64,000 nucleotides of DNA from Drosophila persimilis (Eukaryota; Arthropoda; Insecta; Diptera; Drosophilidae): the NCBI RefSeq assembly GCF_003286085.1, contig NW_020825546.1, forward strand, positions 43,714-107,713, written 5' to 3'. Positions 46,957 to 58,243 of the stretch are shown here, piece after piece. A program made the position numbers and the translations under genes. Below the pieces are notes generated by a model. It had not been told where the DNA came from and searched no databases. It was given only the letters and a program-made list of their open reading frames with translations. How positions within the stretch are numbered: position 1 is the stretch's first letter; each line of letters starts with the position of its first letter.

Positions 46957-48680
46957 CATGCTGGGCATGTATGCAAACTGAACAAAGCCATTTATGGGCT
47001 CAAACAAGCAGCTAGATGCTGGTTTCATGTATTTGAGCAAGCATTGAAAGAATTCGATTTTGTAAACTCTCCCGTGGATCGTTGCATATATATTCTTGAT
47101 AGAGGTGACATAAAGAAAAACATATATGTATTATTATATGTTGATGATGTAGTAATAGCGACAAGGGATATGGATAGAATGAATAATTTCAAAAATTATT
47201 TAAGCGAAAGATTTAGAATGACTGACTTAAATGAGATAAAACATTTTATCGGTATCAGAGTAGAAATGTTTGAAGACAAAATATATTTGAGTCAAGCTGC
47301 ATATGTAAAAAGAATTTTAAATAAATTTAACATGGATAGTTGCAATTCAGTCAGTACTCCATTACTAAATAAACTAAATTATGAGTTACTTAACTCAGGT
47401 GAAGACTGCAATGCTCCATGTCGAAACCTTATTGGCTGTTTAATGTACATAATGCTGTGTACACGACCAGATTTAGCTACCGCTGTAAATATCTTGAGTA
47501 GATATAGTAGCAAGAACAATGCTGAGTTATGGCAATGTTTAAAAAGGGTTATTAGATATTTAAAGGGAACTATTGATATGAAGCTTATATTTAAAAAGAA
47601 TACATCATTTGAAAATACATTAGTTGGCTATGTAGACTCCGATTGGGGTAGTAATGAGATTGATAGAAAAAGTACAACGGGTTATTTGTTTAAAATGTTC
47701 GATTCCAATTTAATTTGTTGGAATACAAAAAGACAGAATTCAGTGGCAGCTTCATCAACTGAAGCTGAATATATGGCCCTATTTGAAGCTGTAAGAGAAG
47801 CTTTATGGCTAAAGTCTCTTCTAAATAGTATTAATCTTAAACTCGACAGACCCATTAAGATTTATGAAGACAACCAAGGCATGTATTAGCATTGCAAATA
47901 ATCCCTCATGTCATAAAAGAGCAAAGCATATTGATATAAAATATCATTTTTCAAGAGAACAGATAGAAACTAATGAGATTTCTCTTGAGTATATTAATAC
48001 AGACAACCAACTTGCTGACATCTTCACGAAGTCACTACCTGCTGGAAGATTTGCGGAACTGCGGAACAAATTAGGACTACTACAAGAAGAATGATTCCAA
48101 TTTAATGAAAACATGAACATGAAGCTTTATTAACGAATTTATTACATTAATTCATATTTAATTTTTTTTTTGATTTGAACCAAAAGAACCAATGAATTGT
48201 TAAAGTAATTTAATTTTATGTTAATCTAATTTTAAAGTGATCTGATCGGGTTTTTCTGGGTTTTCCCCGTATCCTTAGAGCAAATGCTAGATCACATAAC
48301 ACTTCCCAGAATGCACACCAACCACATTAGAAGAAAAATTGAATGTTACCTTTCTGATTTAATGATGAAAACTTTTTTATATTTTTTTATTTTTATGATT
48401 TTGATAATTAATCTTATTTTTGAGGGGGGCGTGTTGGAATACGCCTATTCCCACATTCAAATAATAACATTAAATAATATTATCGATATGTTAGGTATTA
48501 TTATTATGAGTTAGTCTGGTCACACTTGAAGTGGCGATGCTCTCTCTTCTTTTGTGATCTCAAGTGTGTGGACCGGTGTTGCAGCAAAAAGTAATCAAGA
48601 AATACATAAATAATCTTTAAAGAAAAACATAACTTGGTACTGTCTTCCGTTTACTAATTGTCATAGCCAGTCTACCAATA
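46957..48680 (+). mobile_element. Truncated copia-like element with 3' LTR, second copy
   Basis: Copy of 19621-21329. The RT/RNase H frame is open from 47044 to 47889, then broken by an inserted A (CCAAGGCATGT for CCAAGGCTGT), with the remainder at 47864-48094. The LTR is at 48432-48680 (subtype 2). Confidence 0.88.
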
Positions 48681-49578
48681 GAGTGCTTCAATTTTGAAAC
48701 TGCTTGCCATCGATTTCCTAGCGTCTTTGGTAGCTGGGATGGCTCACTGTCAGCGTGTGCTGTTAACGGCTCTCCTATCAGGAAATGCCCTGGCGTTAAT
48801 GCTGTTACGTCGTTTGGGTTGTCAGATATTGGTGTTAATGGTCGAGAGTTTAGTATGGCCTCTATTTCGACTACAACCGTTTCTAACTCCTCTTAGGTTA
48901 AATTTGACGTCATCACATTTTTAAGAGGAGATGTTTGGCAGATTTTACTTCAGCTTCCCATAAACCGCCGAAGTGTGGTGCGCGAGGAGGTATAAATTTA
49001 AACTGTAGCCCTTTGTTGTTGCACTCTCGTACAATGTGTTCCTTTTCCGAGAATATGGCTTCTTCTAACTCTTGAAGTTTGTTCCTGGCTCCTACGAAAT
49101 TCGTAGCATTGTCGCAATGGAGCAATTGACATTTTCCTCGACGAGAGATGAACCGCCGAAGTGCCGCTAAAAATGCTTCTGTGGTGAGATCACTGACCAG
49201 CTCTAGCTGTACTGCTTTAGTCGCGAAACAACAAAATATAGCTATGTATGCTGTATTAGGCTTCTTTCCTCGAATTTTATAGTAGATTTTGAATGGTCCA
49301 CAGTACTCAACACCAGAATTGAGGAATGGCCGTGCTTGGGTGACTCGAAGACTCTAGTAGTTTGGGCTTGGCTCTAGTGCATTTCACGCAGTTCTGCACA
49401 ATACTTCTGGCCATGTTTTTCCTTTGAGTATCCAGTACTGTTGTCGTGATGTTGTCAGCAATGCCTGGGGGCCGCAATGCATGTTTTCCTTGTGTATCTT
49501 ATCAAGGATCAACTTCACAATTGGATCGTTGTAGGGCAGGAGCATTGGGTGTTTGGCGTCAAATGAAATATTTGCCGC
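48681..49578 (-). pseudogene. pol: BEL-a integrase fragment, second copy
   Basis: Copy of 21330-22227 with the same integrase motifs (CDNATNFVGA, HFGGLWEAEVK, KHPMLLPY). It ends at the left target duplication of the solo LTR. Confidence 0.82.
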
Positions 49579-49942
49579 TGTTGTGAAATCCTCGATACGA
49601 TATTTCAATGTTGAGCAGAAATGCTCTGGGGAATCTTTGCGTTTAATAATGTACTACACGATATAGACAATTCGAGATTTATTCATTTGGACTTCAATCA
49701 ACTTAAACTTTAATCGTAATCGCGTATAGAGTACAATGTAATGGGTACTACGGGTTTAAGCGCGGCCGGCTGCAACTGCTAATTGTCGTTGTGATTTCGT
49801 CGACACGCAAACGAAGACTCTTCTTTGTGATCGGAGACGAGGTTACGCCGCCCTAGCATGAAACGACGCCGTTCTCCGAGTGGGCAGTCGCAGTTAGAGC
49901 GCTCTCACTCTCTTTGTAGTTAAACCCTTAGAAAACCGTCCA
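49579..49942 (-). repeat. Solo LTR of BEL-b with 5-bp target duplication
   Basis: 364 bp, TGGACGG...CACAACA on the minus strand, bracketed by GCCGC (49574-49578 and 49943-49947). Without the LTR and one GCCGC the BEL-a integrase frame reads through as GRLQAANISFDAKHP, which proves the insertion boundaries. In the first copy of the block the same site holds BEL-b internal sequence. Confidence 0.95.
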
Positions 49943-50932
49943 GCCGCTTGCAGTCGACCACCTACTCGTCAGATTCCCTCCTGATCCATGAATGGTGTTA
50001 GAGAGTTTATTGAACTTCCCTTTTGTGTTTCCTTATGTGTTGTTAAGTGACGTAAGTCTTCTTTGAAGTCATTCTGTTGTATGTAACGTATGACAATTTT
50101 CTGAGCTTCTTTCATCTCATTGAATTGGACAGTCTTGCTTGTGTGCGTTTTCCTTCCTCGAAAACGCAACATGTAAGCTACTATTCTCAATAGCTTGTTG
50201 TATGAGTTGTTCTGCTTTATTTTTTAGATTAAGTCATCCTCCTGAGTGATAGTCATAATTGATGACTGACCAATCTTTTGGGGATTTGGACTCATCAATT
50301 CCTCTTTTGTAGCCACAAATGGTGGTGGCCATGTAGATGTTGGGCCGTGTAAAAATAGTGGTCCATAAAACCACATGCTATGTTTTGCGAACTTCGTCGC
50401 TTCGTCATTCCTCTGGAGAGTACATCTGCTGCATTATTTTCGGATGAGACATGCCTCCACTGCCTTTGTATCGTCAATTCTTCAATCGTTTTCTTGTAGA
50501 TACGAATTTGTCTCGGTTGGATGACGAGCAGTTAATTCATGACAATACGATCCTTGAGTCAGACCAAAAGAATGTTGATGCATCTTCCATTGATAACTGT
50601 TCCTTTAGTTTTGCTGTCAATTGAGCACCAAACACCGCCGCTTTTAGTTCCAAACGGGGTAATGGTAATGCATTGATGGGCGCTAAATGTGATTTGGCAC
50701 ATAGCAATTGAATCGTTGCCCACTTATCCTTATGTATTGCTCGGATATATACTGCAGCTCCAAATGCTTTCTCCGATGCGACAACAAAGGTATGTATCTC
50801 TGATGATATCGGAATTTGTTCTTGGAATATATGACGTGGTACCTGTATGGAGTTTAATAATTTTAACTCCTCCCTGTACCTTTTCCATTCCTCCTGGAGA
50901 TGAACTGGAAGCGCTTCATTGTAGTTGTTGAG
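49943..50932 (-). pseudogene. pol: BEL-a pol: RT connection, RNase H and pre-integrase region
   Basis: Minus-strand pieces: IRVAGxL-type end of pol here reading RVGGRLQA, a helical region (LRIVAYMLRFRGRKT at about 50145-50190) and RNase H with FFWSDSRIVL and LPRLELKAAVFGAQL near 50540-50680. Stops and shifts are frequent. It continues BEL-a across the solo LTR, and is missing from the first copy of the block within this window. Confidence 0.78.
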
Positions 50933-52018
50933 GAACGCATAACAAGTCCATCGCTAAGCGAAGAACTATCGTCAAAAGAGAACAAGAAGAGAATGGAAGA
51001 GACGAAAATTTGTATACACACATATTCTTATCGCCGCTGCGTCGGCATTTTTCAGTACCAAATAGACATCGAACTGGACAAGAACAAAATAAATACAGTC
51101 CCCTAAAATCAAATCCGTCGAGCATATTATTCGCGAACATTCTTTGGTCCTTCGAGCCGGATTCTTGAACAGTTTTGTGTGCTTTGGTGTTCATTGAAAA
51201 TTGTTTACAATGGACCAATTAAAGGCATTGGTAAAAGCCCGTGGCAGACTCAAGGCCATTATCATACAAATACAACGGCGGAGGTCACCTCACGGATGGA
51301 ACTACTCCAATCGGCTTGGAAAGAGTTCTCACAACTTGGAGATTCCATAGCCCTTCTCGAACACGTGGATGGGTATGGGGATCCAGAGGAAGACAATGCA
51401 CTCTACGAGGAAAAGTATCTATTGGCATATGCCAATATTTTGGAGAAAAAGGGGTTAGTACAACCAACTACAACTGCAACGATCAACGGGGATGGCAGAA
51501 GAGAGCTTCATATAAACAACAACGCAGTACTCAGTCTGCTACAACAACAACAACAGCTATTTGAACAGTTAGCTGCAAACCAGAACACGACGAACAAGTC
51601 TATGCGTGCTGCTGGAGAGAGCGAGAGCGTCGAGTTTAGAGGCTCGGTGAATTCGAATTCTGCTGTTGGTGCGGTCACACCAATACAGAGCGAATTGCCA
51701 AAAATTCAAATCAAACGGTTCGCTGGCAGCTACACAGAGTGGCCAGCATTTCAGGATATCTATGAAAGTACAATTCATAGCAGGCAGCATTTGACGAACA
51801 CACAGAAGTTTCATCATTTGAAAACACTACTTATCGATGAGGCTGCCAACTTGGTACGACATTTGTCGATCACGGACACTGCTTACAACACTGCATGGGA
51901 ACGTCTCAAGGAAAGGTACAGCGGCCGAGGCATATCGTAAACTCGTTTTTGGAATAATTTATGAAGTTGTCCACAACTACTAAAATTGATGCGGCGATTT
52001 TGCGTAAAGTGTCCGACG
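50933..52018 (+). pseudogene. gag: BEL/Pao leader and gag, plus strand
   Basis: A plus-strand BEL piece joined head-to-head to BEL-a. A leader (about 50933-51209) precedes an ATG at 51210 (MDQLKALVKARGRL). A shift near 51275 leads into a long frame to 51940 with the DUF1759 block (KIQIKRFAGSYTEWPAFQD) and a Gln run. A second shift near 51930 leads to LSTTTKIDAAILRKVSDG, ending at 52018 where unrelated sequence starts. The Gag would be structural, but this copy is truncated. Confidence 0.8.
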
Positions 52019-52493
52019 GTGGATGGCCGACCTGCTGCAAATCCTCCGACTCCACCCTACGGTAGCCGCGGTGCAGGACGACCCGGAATGGGCAGAGGCT
52101 CCCCCCGAATGGCGGACCAACGCGCCAGGTCGGCGGTTGCCCCGGGACCTCATATCCAACATAAGCGTATTATTACGCGATCGCGCCTACCGACTGGGAG
52201 TCCGGCGACTGGAGGTCCATGACGGCACCTGCTTTCGCGTAAAAATTACCCGCAGCCGGGCTGTCACCGTCACTTTTCGGCACCCCCGAAGTATGGAGGG
52301 GGTGTGAGGGAGCGTACGCTCCACCCACATTTTTCCGCCCATCAACTTGCCGGCATTTTTCCATTGGAGGGACCCGAACTTACTTTATTAGAATTAAGAT
52401 TTTTGACTTTTCTTCTTTTTCTAGTTTTAAGCATTGACTTTTCAGTTTTAGGTTAAAGGGGAGGGGGGAAGGCCACGAAGGCTACATGTTATT
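52019..52493 (+). mobile_element. Unidentified retroelement 3' end with a 94-codon frame
   Basis: A GC-rich frame at 52023-52307 (starts MADLLQILRLHP; rich in Arg, Pro, Trp) joins the truncated BEL gag directly. It is followed by AT-rich DNA and a strong purine tract (AAAGGGGAGGGGGGAAGG, about 52456-52473), the usual sign of an LTR-element 3' end. ISY copy 6 interrupts what follows. I do not recognise the protein; a gypsy-group element is possible. Confidence 0.4.
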
Positions 52494-53292
52494 ATACCCG
52501 ATACTCAAAATGAGTATTGGGGTATATTAGATTTGTGGTAAAAGTGGATGTGTGTAACGTCCAGAAGGAATCGTTTCCGACCCCATAAAGTATATATATT
52601 CTTGATCAGCATCAATAGCCGAGTCGATTGAGCCCTGTATGTCTGTCTGTCTGTCCGTCTGTCCGTCCGTCCGTCCGTCCCCTTCAGCGCCTAGTGCTCA
52701 AAGACTATAAGAGCTAGAGCAACGATGTTTTGGATCCAGACTTCTGTGATATGTCACTGCTACAAAAATAGTTCAGAACTTCGCCCCGCCCACTTCCGCC
52801 CCCACAAAGGACGAAAATCTGTGGCACCCACATTTTTAAAGATACGATAAAACCAAAAACTCAGAATCGTAGAGGATGTTTATATGTTCTAGAATATAAA
52901 ATCTCAACCAGATCGTATAATTATTATAGCCAGAAACAAGAAAACAATTTCATTCTTTCTCGCTCTGTCTCTCTCTAACACACAGGATTCATGGTCGGTT
53001 TTGCCAATTGCAAAATATGAGTTCAAGGATCTCAGAACCTATAAGAGCCAGAGCAACCAAATTTGGTATCCACACTCCTGTGATATCGGACCTTGACCGT
53101 TTCGTGTCCAAATTTCGCCACACCCCCTTCCGCCCCCGCAAAGGACTAAAATCTGGGGCATCCACAAATCTCAGAGACTATTAAGGCTAGAGTAACCAAA
53201 TTTGGTATCCGCACTCCTGTTAGATCTCACTTTAAAACGTATATCTCAGAATTTCGCCCTACCCCCTACCGCCCACACAAAGGACGAAAATC
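52494..53292 (+). mobile_element. ISY/DINE-1-type element, copy 6, 3'-truncated
   Basis: 5' palindrome and CTGTCCGT core present. It stops at GACGAAAATC (about 53292), about 330 bases before the usual 3' end. Confidence 0.87.
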
Positions 53293-53827
53293 GCTGCTAT
53301 CAAAGCGTACATTAAGCCCAATCAATCCAGTGTGCATGCAGCCGTCAAAAGTAGCCCATATTGTGTTGCTTTTGGCCAAAACATGATTACTGGCGGTTCC
53401 ACTTATCAACTCCTACGAAATCTCAGTATGTTGGAGGACCGAGCTGTAGTCTTCGATCGCGACGATTCCTTCGAGGTAATTCGCAAGACCGCTGCAGAAG
53501 CAATGAAACAGCAGCATGTTCGCAATGAAAATATCTATAATCTTCGAAGCCGAGAAGTAAACTTTCAAGTGGGTCAAGAAGTGTATAGACGAAATTTTGA
53601 CCAGAGTAGTTTTGTGAAAGGCATTAAAGCGAAACTGGCACCTACTGTTTTGGAAAGCCCGCATTAAGAAAAGACTCGAGAACAGCTACTACGAGCTGGA
53701 AGATTTCCAGGGTCGCTTTATTGGTAAATATCACACAAATGATATTGAACAATAAATCGTATCCAGCACTCCAAGTGTGGATCACGATTTGGTTAGCAAG
53801 ACCACAAACTGTGATTTCAGCGGGGGG
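53293..53827 (+). pseudogene. pol: Gypsy-type (Osvaldo/Ulysses-like) integrase C-terminus and 3' untranslated region
   Basis: Open frame to 53667 with motifs of the gypsy integrase tail (SSPYCVAFGQNM, NIYNLRSREVNFQVGQEVYR). A one-base shift near 53655 moves the rest of the chromodomain-like tail (SYYELEDFQGRFIGKYH) into another frame ending at about 53755. A purine tract GCGGGGGG (about 53820-53827) leads directly into the LTR. Confidence 0.75.
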
Positions 53828-54879
53828 TGTAATATTCGTAATATAAAATTACAGCCTAAAACTAGGCCGTAAAAAATTCGAGTTGAATATCTTGTGAGCT
53901 TTGATAAAGCTTATCAACAGCTGTTTTGCGACCAAGCGGCAAACGCTTTGATATGCAATTTTTCTGCCGTGTACTATATTTTATTAAATATTGCTGTGTC
54001 TGGATCCTGTATAACAGAAGAAGACCATAGAAAGTGTGGGAAAACGTGGGTTGCTGTTTTTAGGAGTCCCAGCCTCTTTCTTTCTCTCCTCGTGACCGTC
54101 AGAGTGACCGGCCGTGGAAAAAAAAGTCTTGTAGAGCTGACCCAGTTCTCTAAACCAAGGTCAAGCCAAAGTCAAAGCCTAGTGCAAGTGCCAAGTGCGG
54201 CTCAAAGTGATGATATAATTTGAGTGGACGCGCCAGTTATATATCGTCAATACTGGGGCAGCCGTTCGACCATTTAGAAAACGAACGCCCACAGTTCAGT
54301 AAAATTTTTCGATCAGTGGTGTAATTCTGTTGAGGTAATCCACCCAGCTACAGAGACCCGTTGAAAAATTTCTGTTCTTTCCGCGTAGGATTAGCACCAC
54401 TAGTATCTACGTATTACAACGCTGGTCACCTCTATTGGCCACGTGCCCGTACCACCGGTTTAACCCCCATCTGAAAAGAATGAATGTGCGGTAACTATTC
54501 GTTGGTCTTCAACCATGATCACGGTTTTATACATGCATTTCTATATACCTACTACTAATCAGTTTTATAGATTTAAGATCATTATACCCTACCTCGCCCT
54601 TATGATATTCCTTCCCCAGTATATTCTGTATAGTAATACCCAATAAATGTAAGACAATATCGCCAAATGAGCGATACCGCAGCCGACAAAGATCTGACCG
54701 GTGATTTTCTTCGTTTACGTATCCATGCTGATCTGTCCCTTTGACCCCCTGTATCCCGTTTCCTAGTATCCTTTCCCTACTCGTACGCGATTTTTTTTTA
54801 TATAAATTCTTATCTCGACCATTTGCCAGAGCTCTAAATGGGTAGTAAAATGTCCTCCATGCCCACATAGTATACTACA
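53828..54879 (+). repeat. 3' LTR of the Osvaldo/Ulysses-like element (right arm)
   Basis: 1052 bp with inverted ends TGTA...TACA, directly after integrase remnant and purine tract, so orientation is certain. TTATATAT at about 54238-54245 could be its TATA box. Two deletions (~31 bp near 54424, ~66 bp near 54660) distinguish it from the left-arm and third copies. It abuts the peptide-gene promoter. Confidence 0.83.
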
Positions 54880-55099
54880 TAGTCTATAACTCTACTTTGA
54901 GCACTCTACTTCACTCCACTCTCTTATCTGAGCGGACCGGGACGTACGCTTCTAAGCACTTGACCTTGATAGTGGCGCAGGTGATGAGCCCGGCTCTCGG
55001 TTTCATCTCGGCTGCGACGCAAAACGAGCTGTCGCTATGAGTACTCAAGTCAACGTTCTTCAGTAAAGAGCAGCACCAGTAAAACAAACTAAAAACCAA
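54880..55099 (+). promoter_or_regulatory. Promoter of the secreted-peptide gene, right arm, cut by ISY
   Basis: Same initiator (TTCAGTA, about 55059-55065) and 5' leader as the left arm, ending at AAACCAA where ISY copy 7 begins. The TTATC element near 54924 is kept; the second one has changed (GATGAGC). Confidence 0.5.
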
Positions 55100-56220
55100 C
55101 GAGGGGGAACGTTGTGAGTTGCTGCGGACACCGCAACTCTACAGTTATACCCGATACTAAGTCAGTATGGCTCTCCTCCGGCAGACGCCGCTAATATTAA
55201 ACGACACGACAAAGAGTGCGTGCGAGAGAGACAGAAAATCAGTCTGAGCGTGACGTCGGGCGCTGCGTAGCCACTAAAAATTGATTTCTTGCTTTTGGCT
55301 ACAAAAATGATTCGATCTGATCCAGATTCGGCAACCGGATAGATATGGTCATTGTCTATGATTCTGCGTTTTTAGTTTACTCGATTTTGCAATATTGTGG
55401 ATGCAACAGATTTTCGTCCTTTGTGTGGGCGGAAGGGGGTGGGGCGAAATTTTGAGATATACGTTTTATAGTGAGATCTAACAGGAGTGCGGATACCAAA
55501 TTTGGTTACTCTAGCCTTAATAGTCTCTGAGATTTATGAATATCCCCAGATCTGCATGCTTTGCGGGGGCGGAAGGGGGTGTGGCGAAATTTTGAAACAA
55601 ACTCGTCTCGGTCCGATATATTAGGAGTGTGGATACCAAATTTGGTTGCTCTAGCTTTTATAGTCTCTGAGATCTAGGCGCTAATGTTTTACTCTAAGCA
55701 AAGCCGCCTATGCTACGTGTGTGTTAGAGAGAGACAGGGCGAGAAAAAATGAAATTGTTTTCTTGATGCTGGCTATAATAATAATACGATCCAATTCAGA
55801 TTCCGCAGTCTAAAAGATATCGTCATTCTCTACCATTCTGCGTTTTTGGTTTTCTCGTATCTTTAAAATTGTGGATGCCACAGATTTTCGCCCTTTGTGG
55901 GGGCGGAAGTGGGCGGGGCAAAGTTTTGAAATATTTTTGTAGCAGTGACATATCACAGAAGTCTGGATCCAAAACATCGTTGCTCTAGCTCTTATAGTCT
56001 TTGAGCATTAGGCGCTGAAGGGGACGGACAGACGGACAGATGGACGGACGGACAGACGGACAGACGGACAGACAGACATGGCTCAATCGACTCGGCTATT
56101 GATGCTGATCAAGAATATATATACTTTATGGGGTCGGAAACGATTCCTTCTGGACGTTACACACATACACTTTTACCACAAATCTAATATACCCCAATAC
56201 TCATTTTGAGTATCGGGTAT
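55100..56220 (-). mobile_element. ISY/DINE-1-type element, copy 7, in the peptide gene
   Basis: Complete element in inverse orientation between the 5' leader and intron 1 of the peptide gene. The 45-base signal-peptide exon that should lie here is missing on the right side, so insertion was accompanied by loss of exon 1. Confidence 0.9.
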
Positions 56221-56293
56221 AAAAACTATTCTAAAATTTCAGTGGTCGAAAAGGAAGTGACTGATTGTGGTTTTACTGTAACTCTGCTTTCAG

Positions 56294-56562
56294 GTGTGCA
56301 TGTGTGCTCGCGTGCCTCGTGAGGAGCCCACCAAGCCAGTTGAGGCTCAGCTCAACGACCTGCTGGCAAAGGTCATGGACTTTTTCAACGAGGATAGCGT
56401 TAAGGTAAGTCTAGCCGACACTAGCCGACATTAACAGACCAGACAAAAACGTATGCCTAATTTACTCGATTGCTTCTGCACGACTTCCATGATAAGGCCA
56501 AGGCTGCTGCTGAAGAAGGTCTAGCTGTGAACGAGCAGATCCAGAAGGCGCCCAAACCCTAA
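56294..56562 (+). pseudogene. Secreted peptide gene, right arm: exons 2 and 3 only
   Basis: Exon 2 (56294-56404, 111 bases, VCMCARVPREEPTKPVEAQL onward) and exon 3 (56482-56562, 81 bases, ending QKAPKP stop) match the left arm with few changes (KVMDFF for KVKDFF, DKAKAA for DKVKAA). Donor GTAAGT is good. The exon 3 acceptor again reads AC in place of AG, so this defect predates the duplication or was copied between arms. Exon 1 with the signal peptide is gone. An in-frame alternative AG 15 bases inside exon 3 exists. Confidence 0.75.
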
Positions 56563-56658
56563 AAATGCAGCTCTAAAGCAACGAATTTAAAAATCAAATC
56601 AAAAGATGTTGTGCCCAATAAAGGTTTAAACTACAATTTAAAGGTTTTTAGCGTCAGC

Positions 56659-57813
56659 TCAATAATGCAAAAACATCCACAAACGGAGCTGGATCCGGGT
56701 CATGGCAAATAGCCGGTACAGGGCCTGAGGTCCCGCCAAGGGAAGCTCCTGGCGGTTTGCGCACTTGCCGGTTGAATCGAAAATATGGCGGTAGATACGC
56801 GGGCGGATGTCGTGCAGCTGCTTGGCGCTGCAGACACTCTGCGGCATCTGGATCAAATGGTCGACCATGAGGGACACTCGTGGGGTAGTCGAAAGCAATA
56901 GCTGGCCGCTGACGGTGATTTTCTCCCCAGCTCTTTTCGGACGTAGACGCAGCACCCAATCCTCCTCAAAGGCACGAATCGTCTGTGGGGATCGGGATAA
57001 GAGATCATCAGAGGTATGCTGCAGACGAGTTCTGGTTCTCCAAAACCTTACCTCAGACTCGAGGGTCCGTGGGTGTAAACCGTCTGAGCGGTGTATCCAC
57101 TTCATTCTCAAGGTGAAAAATTCCACCCGGCTAGCACTCAGCACCCGATGGAGCTGCAACACGGGCTTTTGGGCCTCAAGCTCCCTGTCCTCGACATGCA
57201 GCAGAATATCTAGGATCTCCTTTCCCTGCTTCTGGGGAAACCTACAGTCGGAATCATGTGAGACGCTGTCCTTGTAGGGGCCCTTCCAAGAACAGCCCAG
57301 GTAGTGGTACTTGCAGCAAACCACACGCCCCTCACAAACGAACTCCAAGTGTCTGGAGAGATCTTTCCTATCTGAGAACTGGTCATTGCAGCTGGAGCAG
57401 CTGATGGGTAGCTCCCAGAGGGTCTGGCGCACCACTAGATTCTGCTCCTGATCGTAGTTTCTAATGAGCGATCGACAACTGGGGCAGCAGGCACGCGTTT
57501 TATTGAAGATGGCAACAGCCAGAACGGCGGTCTTGCAGTCTTCACACATGATATGCCCATGGCTGCACTGAAAGAAGTCGTGTGGTTGTGGAACCTCGCG
57601 GCACACAACGCACACCAGTATGTTATGCTGTCGCTCACGAAGATCGGATACGCCACCACCCGTGGACCCGCCGACCTCACCCTCACTGCTGTCCATAGTA
57701 GTCGAAATCTCATTCAAAGTACTTTCATCTTTACTTGCAACATCTGACAATCGCTGCCTCTTGGCGGCTGGGGGCTGCTCGTTGTTGTTGACATTGGGGT
57801 TGGCATTCGACAT
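56659..57813 (-). CDS. CYHR1-like: RING/TRAF-type zinc-finger protein of the CYHR1 (ZTRAF1) family, right-arm copy
   Basis: Intact 384-residue frame, inverse of 2729-3883. All RING-like and TRAF-type finger ligands are kept (CVVC, CSHGHIMCEDC, CCPSC, C160, H186, C190). Differences from the left copy include Ser7/Asn, Leu13/Gln, Ser51/Thr, Leu62/Gln, Pro140/Ser, Cys171/Tyr, a Glu/Asp, Phe/Ser, Tyr/Asp, Leu/Pro and His/Leu in the C-terminal half. Tyr171 next to the finger is closer to what other family members show than Cys171. The gene converges on the peptide pseudogene, with about 96 bases between the stops. No stops or shifts despite the change load suggests recent duplication or continued use. 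Confidence 0.85.
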   Translation of the reverse strand: MSNANPNVNNNEQPPAAKRQRLSDVASKDESTLNEISTTMDSSEGEVGGSTGGGVSDLRERQHNILVCVVCREVPQPHDFFQCSHGHIMCEDCKTAVLAVAIFNKTRACCPSCRSLIRNYDQEQNLVVRQTLWELPISCSSCNDQFSDRKDLSRHLEFVCEGRVVCCKYHYLGCSWKGPYKDSVSHDSDCRFPQKQGKEILDILLHVEDRELEAQKPVLQLHRVLSASRVEFFTLRMKWIHRSDGLHPRTLESEVRFWRTRTRLQHTSDDLLSRSPQTIRAFEEDWVLRLRPKRAGEKITVSGQLLLSTTPRVSLMVDHLIQMPQSVCSAKQLHDIRPRIYRHIFDSTGKCANRQELPLAGPQALYRLFAMTRIQLRLWMFLHY

Positions 57814-58114
57814 TCTGAAGGGTATTTCGGCCAGCAGCCTCGGCCTGGCTTTACAGTATGTGTGCGTGCTTTATTCAACAATTCTGATTGCCTGTTGTTG
57901 CAGAGTGAACTGATACTCTGGTGTAAAGTACGAGCACAAGGTTACGAGTTTTCCAAGGCCACGCTGGTTCCCTGAAAATTACAAATTTAAAAACAGTGGA
58001 TACACACAGAGAAAAACGGCATAGTAGGCACCCATGAATAGTTTAATTTAATAGAATGCACTTTGATCTACACATAAATGTACTCAAAAATATTTGTAAT
58101 GCGGCCCGAGGCGT
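57814..58114 (-). promoter_or_regulatory. 5' leader of the right-arm CYHR1-like gene
   Basis: Inverse of 2428-2728 with the 3' splice site retained (TTTTCAG on the minus strand, about 57971-57977). It differs by a few substitutions. Confidence 0.5.
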
Positions 58115-58243
58115 TCAATGGGTCTGGTGGGGTGGTGTCTCGGTGGACTGGTGGGCTGAAAAGTAACCTCTTTGACCGCCAAAGTGCTCTGCTATCGCAA
58201 ACAAGATTACGGTGCCTATTAGTCCATGTTTCATGTAGTACAT
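58115..58243 (-). CDS. Small ORF, 42 codons, right-arm copy
   Basis: Same 42-residue peptide as 2299-2427; the only change I see in the frame is synonymous (Leu8). ATG at 58243, TGA at 58115. It lies upstream of the CYHR1-like gene on the same strand. Function unknown. Confidence 0.5.
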   Translation of the reverse strand: MYYMKHGLIGTVILFAIAEHFGGQRGYFSAHQSTETPPHQTH

